From NCBI GenBank assembly GCA_036426205.1, contig WSYH01002463.1, forward strand, positions 1 to 64,000: 64,000 nucleotides of DNA, in the 5' to 3' direction. The DNA is from Ascaphus truei. Lineage: Eukaryota; Chordata; Amphibia; Anura; Ascaphidae. Below the pieces are notes generated by a model. The model ran no database searches and was not told the DNA's origin. It saw nothing but the letters and a program-made list of their open reading frames with translations. Made by a program: the position numbers and the translations under genes. Every line of letters starts with the position of its first letter. The first letter of the stretch is position 1. Below, piece after piece: positions 20,329-31,710 of the stretch.

Positions 20329-21220
20329 TTAGATTTTAACGTTGAGCCAACAGTCTGATCTCAGCTTCCCCAGCATCCGGGAGGGGTGGAGGGTAATGGG
20401 GGTCAGTCGATCGGTCGGGACCGGGGTCCCTGAGGGATTGCGGTTATCAGTGGAGGCCCACAGACCATTGGTATTCAGGGGAAAAACAAAGGTAATTTCT
20501 TTCCCCCCCAGGTGACCAACCTTCACACCTTTCACTTAGGCTTTGTCAGGGTTCGCTGGGTCTCTGGTGTGTCTTACCGAGCCTCTGGTAGCTTTCACCT
20601 CCTCCCAACTACGTCAGAGCTCCTGTGAATGTGGTTCCCCCTGCTTATTTGGTGGGGCCTCGGAAGAGAGGCCCATCTTTTGCAGGAAGGCAGGGCCGTC
20701 AGCAAGATTTTTGAGTGAGGACGTTCCATCCTTGATGACTAACAGATGTAAAGGAAAAGCACAGCAGTACCTGATGCCCTGCTTCCTCAATTCCATTGTT
20801 ATGGACTGAAGGTTCCAAAGTCTGGAGAGTGTGGTAGGGGGAAAGATCTTGGAAAACCTGCAGGGGAACGTTTTCGAACGTGAGTTCTTCTGTACCCCTT
20901 GCAACTGAATAGAACACCTCCTTAATCTTAAAGTAATGATATCTTACTGTGACATCTCAAGGTGGGTCGCTTGGTTGAGGCCGCAGGCGGAGAGCTATGT
21001 GACAGCGGTCAAATAGGAACGCATCCTCTTGACGGTCAAGGAGCATGGCCATCAGCCATTTTTAGATAAAATTACCCTGAAACGAAGGTTATTTCTCCTC
21101 TCCCTGTTCTCAATGTCTTCTTGGCGGTCCGCTATTTCCTCCATCTGGGTCCTGAGAAGGTCAGTGGATCGGGCGGTTCTGTTTTGAGACAGAATCATGA
21201 AGTAGGGCCTTCAGACCGCC
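20329..21220 (-). pseudogene. L1/Tx1-type ORF1 remnant
   Basis: Minus-strand frames carry the hallmarks of L1 ORF1p: a coiled-coil end and RRM entry (IADRQEDIENRERRNNLRF, near 21100), then CHIALRLRPQ and YHYFKIKEVFYSVARGTEEL, then the C-terminal domain (NLQSITMELRKQGIRYC, FPLHLLVIKDGTS, LADGPAFLQKMGLSS, 20900-20640). The protein normally binds RNA and forms trimers for LINE retrotransposition. Stops and at least two frame changes are present. ORF2 (endonuclease/RT) was not found nearby. Confidence 0.7.
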
Positions 21221-21426
21221 ATTTAATCCATAATATCTTGCTTGGTGGCGTGTTGGTTGAGTGATTCTTCAGCTGACTCATGTTCTGAGTCTGAGCCCCC
21301 ACGCGGCTGCGCTTCAGAGGCCTGTGAGGAGCAGGAGCCTCCTGACTCTTAAAATAGGACTCTTAAAATTTGGTGCTCACCTTCCGTTGATCCTGGTGTC
21401 CCAAAGCTGGATCCAAAGTAATAGCA

Positions 21427-21602
21427 AGATAGGAGAAAGGAAGAGGCACACAAATTGTAGTGGAATCAAACACTTGGTGTTTGGTCTGAGGAAGGGACTG
21501 CTTGTCCTGAAACGTTACTATTGTTAGCTCTGATGCATCAATACATTTGAAATCATTTGATTCCACTACAATTTGTGTGCCTCTTCCTTTCTCCTATCTT
21601 GT
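21427..21602 (+). repeat. Foldback with central hammerhead-like motif
   Basis: About 45-bp arms: CAAGATAGGAGAAAGGAAGA and on to TGGAATCAAA at left, with the exact reverse at right (ending CTTTCTCCTATCTTG). Between them, at 21486-21513, are CTGAGGA, a hairpin (GGGAC/GTCCT) and GAAAC, a hammerhead-type core whose flanking helix would be the palindrome arms. Confidence 0.7.
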
Positions 21603-22699
21603 ATGTAGTAAGAGAGAAGATCCCCTTAAGTGTCACTAAGAAACACCCTCAAGAGTATAAAATAAACTTTTAATATTATAATTTAAAAAATATGTGTTTG
21701 GGAGTAAATAACAGCTAAAGGCAAAAGACAAACAAATGACTATATATTAAAAATGGAGAACGGCGTGTAGGAGTATATGTGCTATTAGTTAAGCTCATTA
21801 GTGGTATCAGCCTGTCTTAATAGATAGTGTAGTAACACCCACAGCTAATACTTAGCACAGAAAATATCTTTGGATTTATAGTGGACAGAGCAAAGTCCAG
21901 CCACTACATATTCTGTTATTATGTGGTAACAGATTAGTGTAAAGTACTATGTACTGAAGCTATATGAGGCTAAAGATGCTGGAAACTTGTCCCTATTAAT
22001 GCAACTAGTAACCCAGAATAGTGAGCAGGTAAAAGGTGTTAAAACCTCTCACCACTAAGCAGATGTTATTTTACTGTTTAGTTGGGTAGTACTCAAGGTA
22101 GCACTTCAGTGAAGAGCACAAAAGTGTCTACTATGGTAGATAGCTTGGCGAATTTGTTCAGGCACCAATAGTATTATGTGTTACTTAGTATTTATAGTGA
22201 GCCAAAATTGCATGAGTTGCATAGTAGAAATGCTTTGTCAGAGCGCTCTTGCTGTCCACGGCTGTAGTCTCCAAAACGCTCTGACTTCCAAACGCCCACG
22301 CCTCTCCGAAAAGCCGACGTCATATAGGAAGTGACATCAGACGTACCCGGCATACGTTTCACCACGTTGGCTTCATTGGGGGCAAATTCCTAAGAGATCC
22401 GGTGAGTGTTATATACGTTGGGGTTGCAATGGATACAGATAGCTCCTTGTATCCCATTGGTGGTGTGTGTATCTGTCAATCTGGCGTGTGTACTTGTTAC
22501 GCCACCGCATCAGTATTTGGTGTTCGCTGAGTCACATGACACTGAAACACAGCCTATCCTAAAAAAATCCCTGCTATCTCTATTCGTAACAAGAGAGGGG
22601 GAGTATAATTCAGGCAAGTAATAGTGAAGGAATGCCTCTGTGGCCATATGGATGCAAGTGATGCTTGTATGCCATTGGATTCTATATTGTGACATCATT
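21603..22699. other. Unclassified retroelement terminal sequence
   Basis: No coding potential. TAAGTGTCACTAAGAAACACCCTC.. near 21630 resembles the block near 8150-8200, so it is repetitive. A degenerate hammerhead-like motif lies on the minus strand at 22345-22380 (GAAGCC, hairpin, GAAACGTATGCC). Confidence 0.3.
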
Positions 22700-23452
22700 T
22701 GTTATGATTCTGTGTCCAGCCCATCCTGTAAGGAATCGGGGAGGACGTCCCCCGAGGCGCATTCCCTCCTTACCTGCTGTCTCACACAACCCCGCTGTCC
22801 TTAGAGCGTGCGCTCATGGAGGAGCTTTGTTGACATCGCGGAGTCTGGCTCCGCCCCTCAGATACGGTGCGCATCAGCGGTGCGCACACGTGATGTGTGC
22901 GCTCCGCTCCCAAACTGCGCATCAACTACCCTCATCACACCCACCTATCTCATGCACCACTCCACCTATCCTTGCCTCCACTGAGGCCGCACCTCTACTC
23001 CTCCCCTCTCTCTCATTGGTCCTGTTCTCCCATATATGATCAGCTGTGCCACTTGCACTTTGGCTGAGCATAGTTCCTGGTAGCGCTTGTTCTCCCACTT
23101 CCTGGTTCTTTGCCTTGCTCCGTGTACCTTCGTCTTGCTTTCTAATTGATGTCCTGTGTACCGACCTGGCTTGACCCTTGGGTGACGCACTTCTGGCTTA
23201 CAGACCCCAGCTTAAGAACTTCTACGTTTCTACTGGCTCCAAACCCTGACCACGGCTATCGGACTCCGACCATTGTACCGGCTCCTACCTCTGACCTCGG
23301 CAAGTATCAAGACTACTCTAACCTCTCCATCCCGACCCGGCTGCCTGACCATCCACTCTCCAGACGTGCCCCCGTGGCTGTGGGTGGCGTTTATACCCAT
23401 TCTCACCTCAGTACTGGGGTCCCGCCTTGTTTGTGGTGAGCACAGCGTTACA
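22700..23452 (+). mobile_element. Ty3/Gypsy 5' LTR
   Basis: A block of about 753 bp from TGTTATGATTC to GCGTTACA lies immediately upstream of the gag ATG at 23455. It is CpG-rich in its first half, with CATATATGATC (23032) in a TATA-like position. The leader between the LTR and gag is almost absent, so priming may not use a standard tRNA PBS. The left boundary is less certain than the right. Confidence 0.55.
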
Positions 23453-23454
23453 GT

Positions 23455-23746
23455 ATGCTCAGCCCCACAAACATGTACCCCACTGAGATGGGTTGGGCCT
23501 TGTCCTCAGTTGGTGACAGGTGCTCCCAACTAGAGACTCTTGTTGCATCCCTTGCACAATCTTTTGGGGCCCTTAAGTTGCAACACCAACAGGCCAGTCC
23601 TCTGAGACCCCTGACCCCTTTTTTGTCCTCACCGAACAGCAATCTCTCAGCTGAACCCAATCTTCCTACTCCCAATCTCTACTCCGTTGACCCCCATGGG
23701 TGTCGGGCCTTCCTTAAACAATGTGCTATTCAATTCGAGCTAACTC
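23455..23746 (+). pseudogene. Ty3/Gypsy gag, first half (split by CR1)
   Basis: Starts at ATG 23455, three bases after the LTR. A coiled-coil-like stretch (CSQLETLVASLAQSFGALKL) is followed by a Pro/Ser/Asn-rich linker and DPHGCRAFLKQCAIQFELT, the opening of a Sushi-like retrotransposon gag domain. The frame breaks at TAACTC (23741-23746), the target site of the CR1. Reading resumes in frame at 41201 (PSRFLSARSTVAYIIALL), so the two parts are one gene divided by a 17.4-kb insertion. Gag would form the virus-like particle. Confidence 0.8.
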
Positions 23747-23756
23747 GACAAAGTTA

Positions 23757-24048
23757 GAGAAAGATGGAGGGTCCTAAAAAATGATTACAGGGATCTATGC
23801 CAAAAGCTTAAGGCAAGGACCTCCAAGGTAGTATTTTCTGAAATACTACCAGTGCCATGCGCTACCGCAGGGAGACAGTCAGAGATCAGGGAGGTTAATG
23901 CATGGCTAAGAAAGTGGTGCAGGAAGGAGGGGTTTGGGTTTTTAGAGCACTGGGATTCCTTTTCTGAGAGGTGCCATCTATATTCTAGGGACGGATTGCA
24001 CCTCAATGAAGAGGGATCTTCTGTGTTAGGGGGAAAATGCTAAAAAGG
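23757..24048 (+). pseudogene. CR1 ORF1 C-terminal esterase remnant
   Basis: One frame reads SKVVFSEILPVP, GRQSEIREVNAWLRKWC, GFGFLEHWDSF, SRDGLHLNEEGSSVLGG, the C-terminal blocks of the SGNH-type esterase found in CR1 ORF1. DGLHL contains the catalytic Asp/His pair of that fold. The N-terminal blocks are absent, so the CR1 is 5'-truncated within ORF1. Confidence 0.75.
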
Positions 24049-24289
24049 TTGGAGGAGATTTTAAACTAGGATGGAGGGGGGAGGGGAATGAAACAGATAA
24101 TGAACTAAATGGAATAGATGAGGATACAAGGTGGTATGGAGGTAGAATGGGGGCAAGTGCAAGTTTGACAAGCAGTGAGACACCCAAAGTAAATACAGAT
24201 AATACTAGAAAACTTCTAAAGACTAAACAAAGTGGGCGCAGAAAGGAAGGAGCAGATAAGATAATAGTACAGGCTGAACAAAAACTGAA

Positions 24290-25052
24290 ATGCATGCTTG
24301 CTAATGCAAGAAGCCTGACAGATAAAATGGGGGAGCTTGAATTAATATCTGTAAGGGAGCAGTATGATATCATAGGCATTACTGAAACATGTTGGGATGA
24401 AACTCATGACTGGACAGTTAATTTAGAGGGTTAATCTCTTTTTCGGAAGGATCGAACAAATAGAAGGGGAGGTGGAGTATGTTTATATGTTAAACCGGAT
24501 CTAAAACCTATTATAAGGGATGATGTCTATGAAGGGAATGATGAAAATGTAGAGACTTTGTGGATAGAAATTAGCAGTGGAGGTAAAAGTATAAAGAAAA
24601 TGTTTGTGGGAATATGCTATAAACCACCAAATATCTGTGAGATTGAGGAAGCTAAAATACTTTTGCAAATGGAGAAGGCATCAAAACTGGGTCATGTTTG
24701 CATAATGGGGGATTTTAATTATCCAGACATAGACTGGGGCAATGAGATTAGCGTTACAACAAAAGGGAACAGGTTTTTGGGGGTGCTTAAAGACAATTAT
24801 ATGACCCAAATTATTGAGGAACCAACCAGGAGAGGGGCAGTTCTTGATTTGGTCATATCAAACAATGTAGAAGTAATAACAAATATTCAAGTCCTGGAAC
24901 ATTTGGGTAACAGTGATCATAACATGGTCTCATTTGAAATAAATTATCAAAAAACAGATTACTTGGGTTCAACAAAGACCTTCAACTTTGGAAAGGCAGA
25001 TTTTAATAAACTGAGTTCTAATCTAAAGAAACAACAAAGGGATAGGGAGTGA
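24290..25052 (+). pseudogene. CR1 apurinic-type endonuclease domain
   Basis: ORF2 N-terminal part. Motifs in order: MLANARSLTDKMGELELI, YDIIGITETCWDE (catalytic Glu), a stop at 24434, then KKMFVGICYKPP, HVCIMGDFNYPDIDW (GDFN), TRRGAVLDLVISN and LGNSDHNMVSFEI (SDH catalytic His). The enzyme nicks target DNA to prime reverse transcription. The premature stop and the foldback insertion at 25026 inactivate it. Confidence 0.85.
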
Positions 25053-26426
25053 TCACAGAACCATACTAATTGAATAAAGTAGTCAAATACATCAATGTGG
25101 TAATCAAGTAATGGGTGCAAACTGTGAACTGAAAAGTGAATCAGAAAAGGTGAAGGGAAACACAAAATGGATGTGCCCCCTAAAATAATTCACTTAAATG
25201 CACACCAAAACAGTGTAAAATTTAGCTTTTAATAAATTTACTTAAAACATATATTACCAAAGTAATGTGTAATGTGAATTAAAAATATATTAAATCAACA
25301 TTATCAGGCAACCGTGTCGTCTATTTTAAGTATATACTATCCCATTAAACCACTTGATAATGGTGGGATAAGAGGACACAGGTTGCTAGAAGTCAGGGTG
25401 TTAACCCCTCTGGAGCAACGATGAGACCCAAAAATAAAAGTATATAAATGTACACAAGTGAGTGGCCAGTGTGTTAAATGTCCAGCTACCTTGCTAGAAC
25501 AACCAGCACTGCGCAACTATAAAGAGACTTAGTGGTTAAAGTAAGAGTGATAGAGTGATAAAGCTGGCAAGTGCAGTGATAATGGTTGATACAGTACATA
25601 CACTGCAGCATAGACTGCCAGAAACAGCAGTGCTGTGCAAGGAAAGCAGGCACACTCACTATAAATAAAGAATAAATAATTAATAATGGGATCACAAAGT
25701 TAGAGCCAGGAGAATGCTGACACTACATTAAAACAGCTCCAAGTAGGAGACTGACAAAATTTGTCCCTGAGGAAGCTCCTTTGCTGGAGGGAAACGCGCG
25801 TTGGACGCGCAATGTTGTCAGTCTCCTACTTGGAGCTGTTTTAATGTAGTGTCAGCAGTCTCCTGACTCTAACTTTGTTGATCCCATTAGTTAATTATTT
25901 ATTCTTTATTTATAGTGAGTGTGCCTGCTTTCCTTGCACAGCACTGCTGTTTCTGGCAGGTCTATGCTGCAGTGTATGTATCACCATTATCACTGCACTT
26001 GCCAGCTTTATCACTCTAGCACTCTTACATTAACACACTAAAGTCTCTATTATAGTGTGCAGTGCTGGTTGTTCTAGCAAGGTAGCTGGACATTTAACAC
26101 ACTGGCCACTCACTTGTGTACATTTATATACTTTTATTTTTGGGTCTCATCGTTGCTCCAGAGGGGTTAACACCCTGACTTCTAGCAACCTGTGTCCTCT
26201 TATCCCACCATTATCAAGTGGTTTAATGGGATAGTATATACTTAAAATAGACGACACGGTTGCCTGATAATGTTGATTTAATATATTTTTCATTCACATT
26301 ACACATTACTTTGGTAATCTATGTTTTAAGTAAATTTATTAAAAGCTAAATTTTACACTGTTTTGGTGTGCATTTAAGTGAATTCTTTTAGGGGGCACAT
26401 CCATTTTGTGTTTCCCTTCACCTTTT
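25026..26426 (+). mobile_element. 1.4-kb foldback element, 15-bp TSD
   Basis: CTGAGTTCTAATCTA occurs at 25011-25025 and 26427-26441, and the CR1 frame is colinear across it, so this is a clean insertion with a 15-bp TSD. Arms 25141-25756 and 25815-26426 are long near-perfect inverted repeats. The left side has ~115 bp extra. The 58-bp spacer holds CTGAGGA (25767-25773), a CTCC/GGAG hairpin and GAAACGCGCG (25791). No ORF. The long TSD points to target-primed insertion rather than a cut-and-paste transposase. Confidence 0.85.
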
Positions 26427-26441
26427 CTGAGTTCTAATCTA

Positions 26442-28135
26442 GTAGTAATACAATGGGATGATGTTTTTGCAGGGAAAAATGTAGAAGATAAATGGGCAGT
26501 CTTTAAAACATTGTTAGAAAAGCACACTTATCAGTGTATACCCTTGGGTAATAAGTATAAAAGAAATAAGTCAAAACCAATGTGGCTAAATAAACAGGGG
26601 AGGAAATGGACAAGAAGAGGAAGGCGTTTAGATTCTTTAAGTCAGAAGGGACAGAGACATCGTATCAGAATTATAAGGAATGTAACAAAAATTGCAAAAG
26701 GGCAATCAAATTGGCAAAAATGGATAATGAAAAAAGGATTGCAATTGAAAGTAAGGTCAAACCTAAAAAACTCTTTAAGTACCTTAATAAAAAAAATGAG
26801 AAAAGAAAATATAGGACCCTTTCAGTGTGAGATGGGTAGGCAGATTATTGGAGATAAGGAAAAAGCTGAGGTATTAAACAAATTCGTTGCCTCTGTGTTT
26901 ACCAGGGAAGAATCAAGTTCAATAGTAGTTCCACAGGAGGAAACCACAACCTCCATATTAATGAACAATTGGTTAACTGAGGAAGAAGTTCATAAGCGAC
27001 TTGAAAAAATTAAAGTAAATAAGGCACCTGGCATCGATGGCATACATCCAAGAGTTCTCAAGGAGTTAAGCTCAGTAATAGCAAAACCATTATATTTAAT
27101 ATTCAAGGACTCCATTTCCACAGGCTCAGTACCACAAGATTGGCGTAAAGCAGATGTGGTGCCTATAATTAAAAAGGGAGCTAGATCACAACCGGGAAAT
27201 TACAGACCTGTAAGCCAGACTTCAATAGTAGGGAAACTACTTGAAGGTTTAATACGGGATAATATTCAGGAATACCTAATGGAAAACAAAATTATTAGTA
27301 ATAGTCAGCATGGATTTATGAAGGATAGATCTTGCCAAACTAACCTTATTTGTTTCTTTGAGGAGGTAAGTAGGAATTTAGACCAGGGTAATGAAGTTGA
27401 TGTGGTCTACTTTTTTTGCAAAGGCTTTTGATACGGTTTCACACAAGAGGTTGGTGTACAAAATAAAGAAAGTTGGACTCAGTAATAATATATGCACCTG
27501 GATTGAAAACTGGTTAAAGAACAGACAACAGAGGGTTGTCATAAATTGTCATAAATGAAACTTTTTCAGGTTGGGCTAAAGTCGTGAGTGGAGTACCTCA
27601 GGGATCGGTACTGGGACCCCTGCTTTTTAACTTGTTTATTAATGACCTTGAGGTTGGGATCGAGAGCAAAGTCTCCATCTTTGCTGATGATACTAAATTG
27701 TGTAAGGTAATAGAATCAGAGCAGGATGTAATTTCTCTTCAGAAGGACTTGGAGAGACTGGAAACGTGGGCAGGTAAATGGCAGATGAGGTTTAATACAG
27801 ATAAATGTAAGGTTATGCATTTGGGCTACAAGAATAAAAAGGCGACTTACAAATTAAATTGAGATATATTGGGGGAATCCTTGATGGAGAAGGATTTAGG
27901 AGTGCTTGTAGACAGCAGGCTTAGCAATAGTGCCCAATGTCATGCAGTAGCTGCAAAGGCAAACAAGATCTTATCTTGCATCAAACGGGCAATGGATGGA
28001 AGGGAAGTAAACATAATTATGCCCCTTTTTAAAAGTCATTAGTAAGACCACACCTTGAATATGGAGTACAATTTTGGGCGCCTATCCTAAGAAAAGACAT
28101 TATGGAACTAGGGAGAGTGCAGAGAAGAGCCACCA
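26442..28135 (+). pseudogene. CR1 reverse transcriptase, inactivated
   Basis: Continues the ORF2 frame after the foldback. Motifs: KRKAFRFFKSEG linker, NKAPGIDGIHPRVLKEL, VPQDWRKADVVPIIKKG, NYRPVSQTSIVGKLLE, SQHGFMKDRSCQTNL, a frame change near 27413 at the motif-A Asp (VYFFCKGF then DTVSHKRL), SGVPQGSVLGPLLFNLFIND, FADDT (27680-27694, catalytic) and NTDKCKVMHLG. Further stops follow at about 27860 and 28040. The C-terminal end of ORF2 resumes between and after the MITEs (29567-29630 and 29993-30147). Confidence 0.85.
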
Positions 28136-28166
28136 AATTAATAAAGGGGATGGACATTCTAACTTA

Positions 28167-29566
28167 CACTGGCGACACGTTTTATTCTTATTGGGCTAGT
28201 GTCACGGTTGTGCTCGCCACAAACCAGGGTCGGACCGCGAGGCTGAGGTGGGGTTGTAAAAGCACCGACCTTAGACCGCGCAGGCTGATCCGGATTGCGA
28301 AGTTCGTAGTCATACGTAGCAGGATCAGGATTGGAGAAGACAGCATCGTCGTTGTACAAGCCAGGGTCAGGACAGGAGACGTCAGAATAAACATTGTCAA
28401 AGTAGGAGTTCGGCAACAGGGAGTCAGGAAAGCCCCGCTTCAGCTTAGGAGCGCGGGGGTGGCCTCTGCGCGTGCGGCGACCATGGCCGATGGTACTGGT
28501 CTCAGGAGGTGGAAGACAGACCAGATTTACACACCGCCTAGCTGCACGGTTAAACCAGTGCTACAGCGCAAGAGTCCTGAGCGGGCTAGGGAATCCTCTG
28601 TAGCAGCGCAGGAACCAGGACACGGCCTCTCTAGATTAGGGAAAGAGTAGGCCCCAGGAACCAGGAAGCTGTAGATACACAGGGAAACCTCCGCTTCAGT
28701 ACAGGAATCCAGGAGACTGAAGGACGCAGGGGCGAAACCTCCGCTTCAGTGCAGGAATCCAGGAGGCTGAAGGACGCAGGGATGAAACCTCTGCTTCAGC
28801 ACAGGAGAACAGGAAGCTGAAGGACGCAGGACGGAACCTCCGCTTCAGCACAGAAGAACAAGCGGGAGCTTGAAGGAAGCTGAAGGATGCAGGGCGGAAC
28901 CTCCGCTTCAGCACAGGAGAACAAGCAGGAGCTTGTGGCAGAACAGGTAGTGACATCCGGTAAGGACTATGCTCGGCAGGGAGCATTGTGGGAAAGCAGT
29001 ACTTTAAGGCCAGCGGGCCAATCCCCAGCGGGGGTGTGAAGGTACTGCTCCAATGAGTGAATGCAAGTCTAGGTTGCAGTGATAGGCTGCACAGCTGCAG
29101 TAGATACCAGAGGGAGTGTGTATAGCTTTGGTGAGTGAATCCAGGCTGCAGCAAACATCAGGAGAGCTGTTCCAGAACTGCACCGGTCTGCAAGGTAAGG
29201 CAACCAGTAAACCGCGGAGCGGATTCCTTCCAGCTAGTTCCGCAAGCCGGGAGATTTCCCGGCTTGCTAGCCAAATCCCCTCGGCGTGCCGCGCGTCACC
29301 GATGCGCGGTCACGCTTCATTGGGTGCCTGCGCCCCATGCGCGCGTGCCCAGGGCTCCCCGAGGGAGCCCTGGTGTCCCGCGATGTGGGGGACGGCGGGG
29401 GGGGGGGTTAAGGGGGATCCGGCGGACCCGGAGAGGGGAGGGGGAAACCCCGATCGGAGGACTGCTCCTCCGAGGCTTCGGCGCGCGCATGGGACACCCC
29501 GGCGCGCGCCCGGTTACTGTCGCGGCCGAGACCGGGCAAATGTAAGAATAAACTCGGCCGCGACAG
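28167..29566 (+). mobile_element. GC-rich MITE (362 bp without its solo LTR)
   Basis: TA at 28165 and 29567 flank ends CACTGGCGACACGTTTTATT and AATAAACTCGGCCGCGACAG. Removing the solo LTR plus one TSD leaves about 362 bp, CpG- and G-rich, with an internal hairpin (CCGGGAGATTTCCCGG). It is the same family as 29631-29990, in opposite orientation. Confidence 0.8.
28200..29232 (+). mobile_element. Solo LTR, 1033 bp, TSD GCTAG
   Basis: Starts TGTCACGGTTGTGCTCGCC, ends GGATTCCTTCCA and is flanked by GCTAG at 28195-28199 and 29233-29237. Holds several ~70-bp repeats around AAACCTCCGCTTCAG (28690-28930). A two-LTR version sits at the same site in the second CR1 copy (33254-38628). The family was not identified. 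Confidence 0.85.
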
Positions 29567-29630
29567 TATGAGGAGAGGCTAGCTAAATTACATTTATTTA
29601 CATTACAAAAGAGGCGTCTAAGAGAGGATA

Positions 29631-29990
29631 CTGCTGCGGCCGAGTTTATTCGAGCATTTGCCCGTTCTCAGCCGCAGCAGTAGCCTGGCGCGCGCCGGAG
29701 GGTGACGGGCGTGCGCCGAAGCAGCGGAAGAGCGCCCTCCGATCGGGGCGCTCTCCCTCCCGCTGCCGGGTCCGCCGGGTCCCCCGGAACCCCCTGCCGC
29801 CGTCCCCCACATCGCGGGACACCAGGGCTCCCTCGGGGAGCCCTGGACGCGCGTGCAGGGGGCGCAGGCTCCCGATGACGCGTGACCGCGCGTCGGTGAC
29901 GCGCGGCACGCCGAGGGGCGGCCACTAGCAAGCCGGGAAATCTCCCGGCTTGCGGATCTGGCCGATGAGCAATAAAGTGTGTCGGTAGTG
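29631..29990 (-). mobile_element. GC-rich MITE, 360 bp
   Basis: TA at 29629 and 29991. Ends CTGCTGCGGCCGAGTTTATT and AATAAAGTGTGTCGGTAGTG. Reverse orientation relative to the MITE ending 64 bp upstream; same CpG-rich body. Confidence 0.85.
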
Positions 29991-30146
29991 TATGATAACT
30001 CTATACAAATATATTCAGGGACAATACAAGGAGCTTTCAAAAGAACTATTCATCCCACGGGCAGTACAAAGGACTCGGGGCCATCCATTAAGGTTGGAGG
30101 AAAGTAAATTTCACCAGCAACAAAGGAAAGGGTTCTTTACAGTAAG

Positions 30147-31478
30147 AAGGAGTGCTGATCAGTGGGAAGCGCAAACATGTGGAAACAAAAAATATAACTG
30201 ATGGTGCAATATTGTTATATAACAGGTAAGTGGTCTTCTCAAGGTCTAAGGATATTATACTCCCAAATGTAAGGGTGAATCAGTGTTCGTAATGGTATCT
30301 TTAAGTTGTGTCTCTTCAGTTAGGAGGGATTAACTTCAACAATGGTGTGTAGATGAGTCCCTTAAATGGTTAAACACAGAGAACCAAACATAGTGGGATC
30401 TGGATAAAATTGTATTACAATGGTAGGTATATTACAATACACTCACATGATGTATGATGTTTTTAGGCATTTAGATACACAATCGATCTCGCCTTCGGTT
30501 TCTTTTAGCTTTCAGCTTCCCCTCTATTCAGCGTGCGTCTCACGGCTGCGTTCCACAGATCGGTATGTGACGTCAGCTGGTGTCCGGTTGGCGAAGTAGC
30601 TTGTGATCTCACCATTCACTCTATTGCGTTTCCCACTTTCTCGGTTTCTTCAGGAATGCATCACTTCAGGGTTACAACGGTGCAGGTACATCAGGAGAGG
30701 AGGCCACTGCTCCCAGGAGCTTACAATCTTATTACCAGGAAGGCCTCCTCTCCTGATGTACCTACACACGTTGTTAACCCTGTAATGTGATGCATTCCTG
30801 AAGAAAAACAGAGAAAGTGCCGTAGGTGAAGGGTGATCCAAATCTACTTGCCAACCGGACCCCCGCATTAGCGTGATGTCATGCCGGATCGGCTGAACGC
30901 GTGCCGGCGAGTGGCTGCACGCTGAATAGAGGGGAAGCTGAAAGCTAAAAGAAACCGGAGGCGAGATCGATTGTGTATCTAAATGCCTAAAAACATCAGA
31001 CATCATGTGAGTGTATTGTAATATACCTACCATTGTAATACAATTTTATCCAGATTGCACTATGTTTGGTTCTCTGTGTTTAACCATTTAAGGGACTCAT
31101 CTACACACCATTGTTGAAGTTAATCCCTCCTAACTGAAGAGGCACAACTTAAAGATACCATTACGAAGACTGATTCACCCTCACATTTGTGAGTATAATA
31201 TCCTTAGACTTGGAGAAGACCACTTACCTTTATATAACAATATTGCACCATCAGTTATATTTTTTGTTTCCACATGTTTGCGGCTTCCCACTGATCATCA
31301 CTCCTTCATACTCACCTGGGATTGAGAGAGAGCAATCCTGCACTGGGTCACAGCAGCATCCAAAGAATTCGTTGTATCACGCACATTTATATAATAATTG
31401 GTTTTGAATGTTATACAGTGTTAACACGTTGTTTTATTTAGAATTAGAGCGCCACTATTGATATAATATATTTTGCAC
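30147..31478 (+). mobile_element. 1.3-kb foldback element, ~14-bp TSD
   Basis: TTCTTTACAGTAAG (30133) precedes it and TTCTTTACAG (31479) follows; in the second copy the right TSD reads TTCTTTACAGTAAG in full. Long inverted arms (about 30150-30705 and 30745-31290) contain, in opposite orientation, hammerhead-like cores (minus 30653-30628; degenerate plus near 30792). A unique tail of about 170 bp follows, ending near GAGCGCCACTATTG and TTTTGCAC. No ORF. Confidence 0.8.
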
Positions 31479-31488
31479 TTCTTTACAG

Positions 31489-31710
31489 AAGGGCAGTTAA
31501 AATGTGGAATTCATTACCCATGGAGACTGTGATGGCAGATACAATAGATTTGTTCAAAAAAAGGTTGGACATCTTTTTAGTTGGGAAAGGTATACAGGGA
31601 TATATCAAATAAGTATACATGGGAAGGATGTGGATCCAGGGATTAATCCGATTGCCAATTCTTGGAGTCAGGAAGGAATTAATTTTTCCCCTTAATGGGG
31701 TTTTTTGTAG
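31489..31710 (+). mobile_element. CR1 3' UTR, first copy (incomplete)
   Basis: GGGCAGTTAAAATGTGGAAT through CTTAATGGGGTTTTTTGT, matching 40850-41068. The first copy breaks off here, before the terminal tail, and jumps to RT sequence. Confidence 0.8.

Noticed and set aside
28102..28650. 182-codon plus-strand frame and antisense frames
   Set aside because: Lies across the MITE end and the solo LTR; composition reflects GC content, and the second copy breaks it.
29116..29931. Several 87-151 codon Arg/Pro/Gly-rich frames on both strands
   Set aside because: All inside the GC-rich MITEs, where stop codons are rare by composition.
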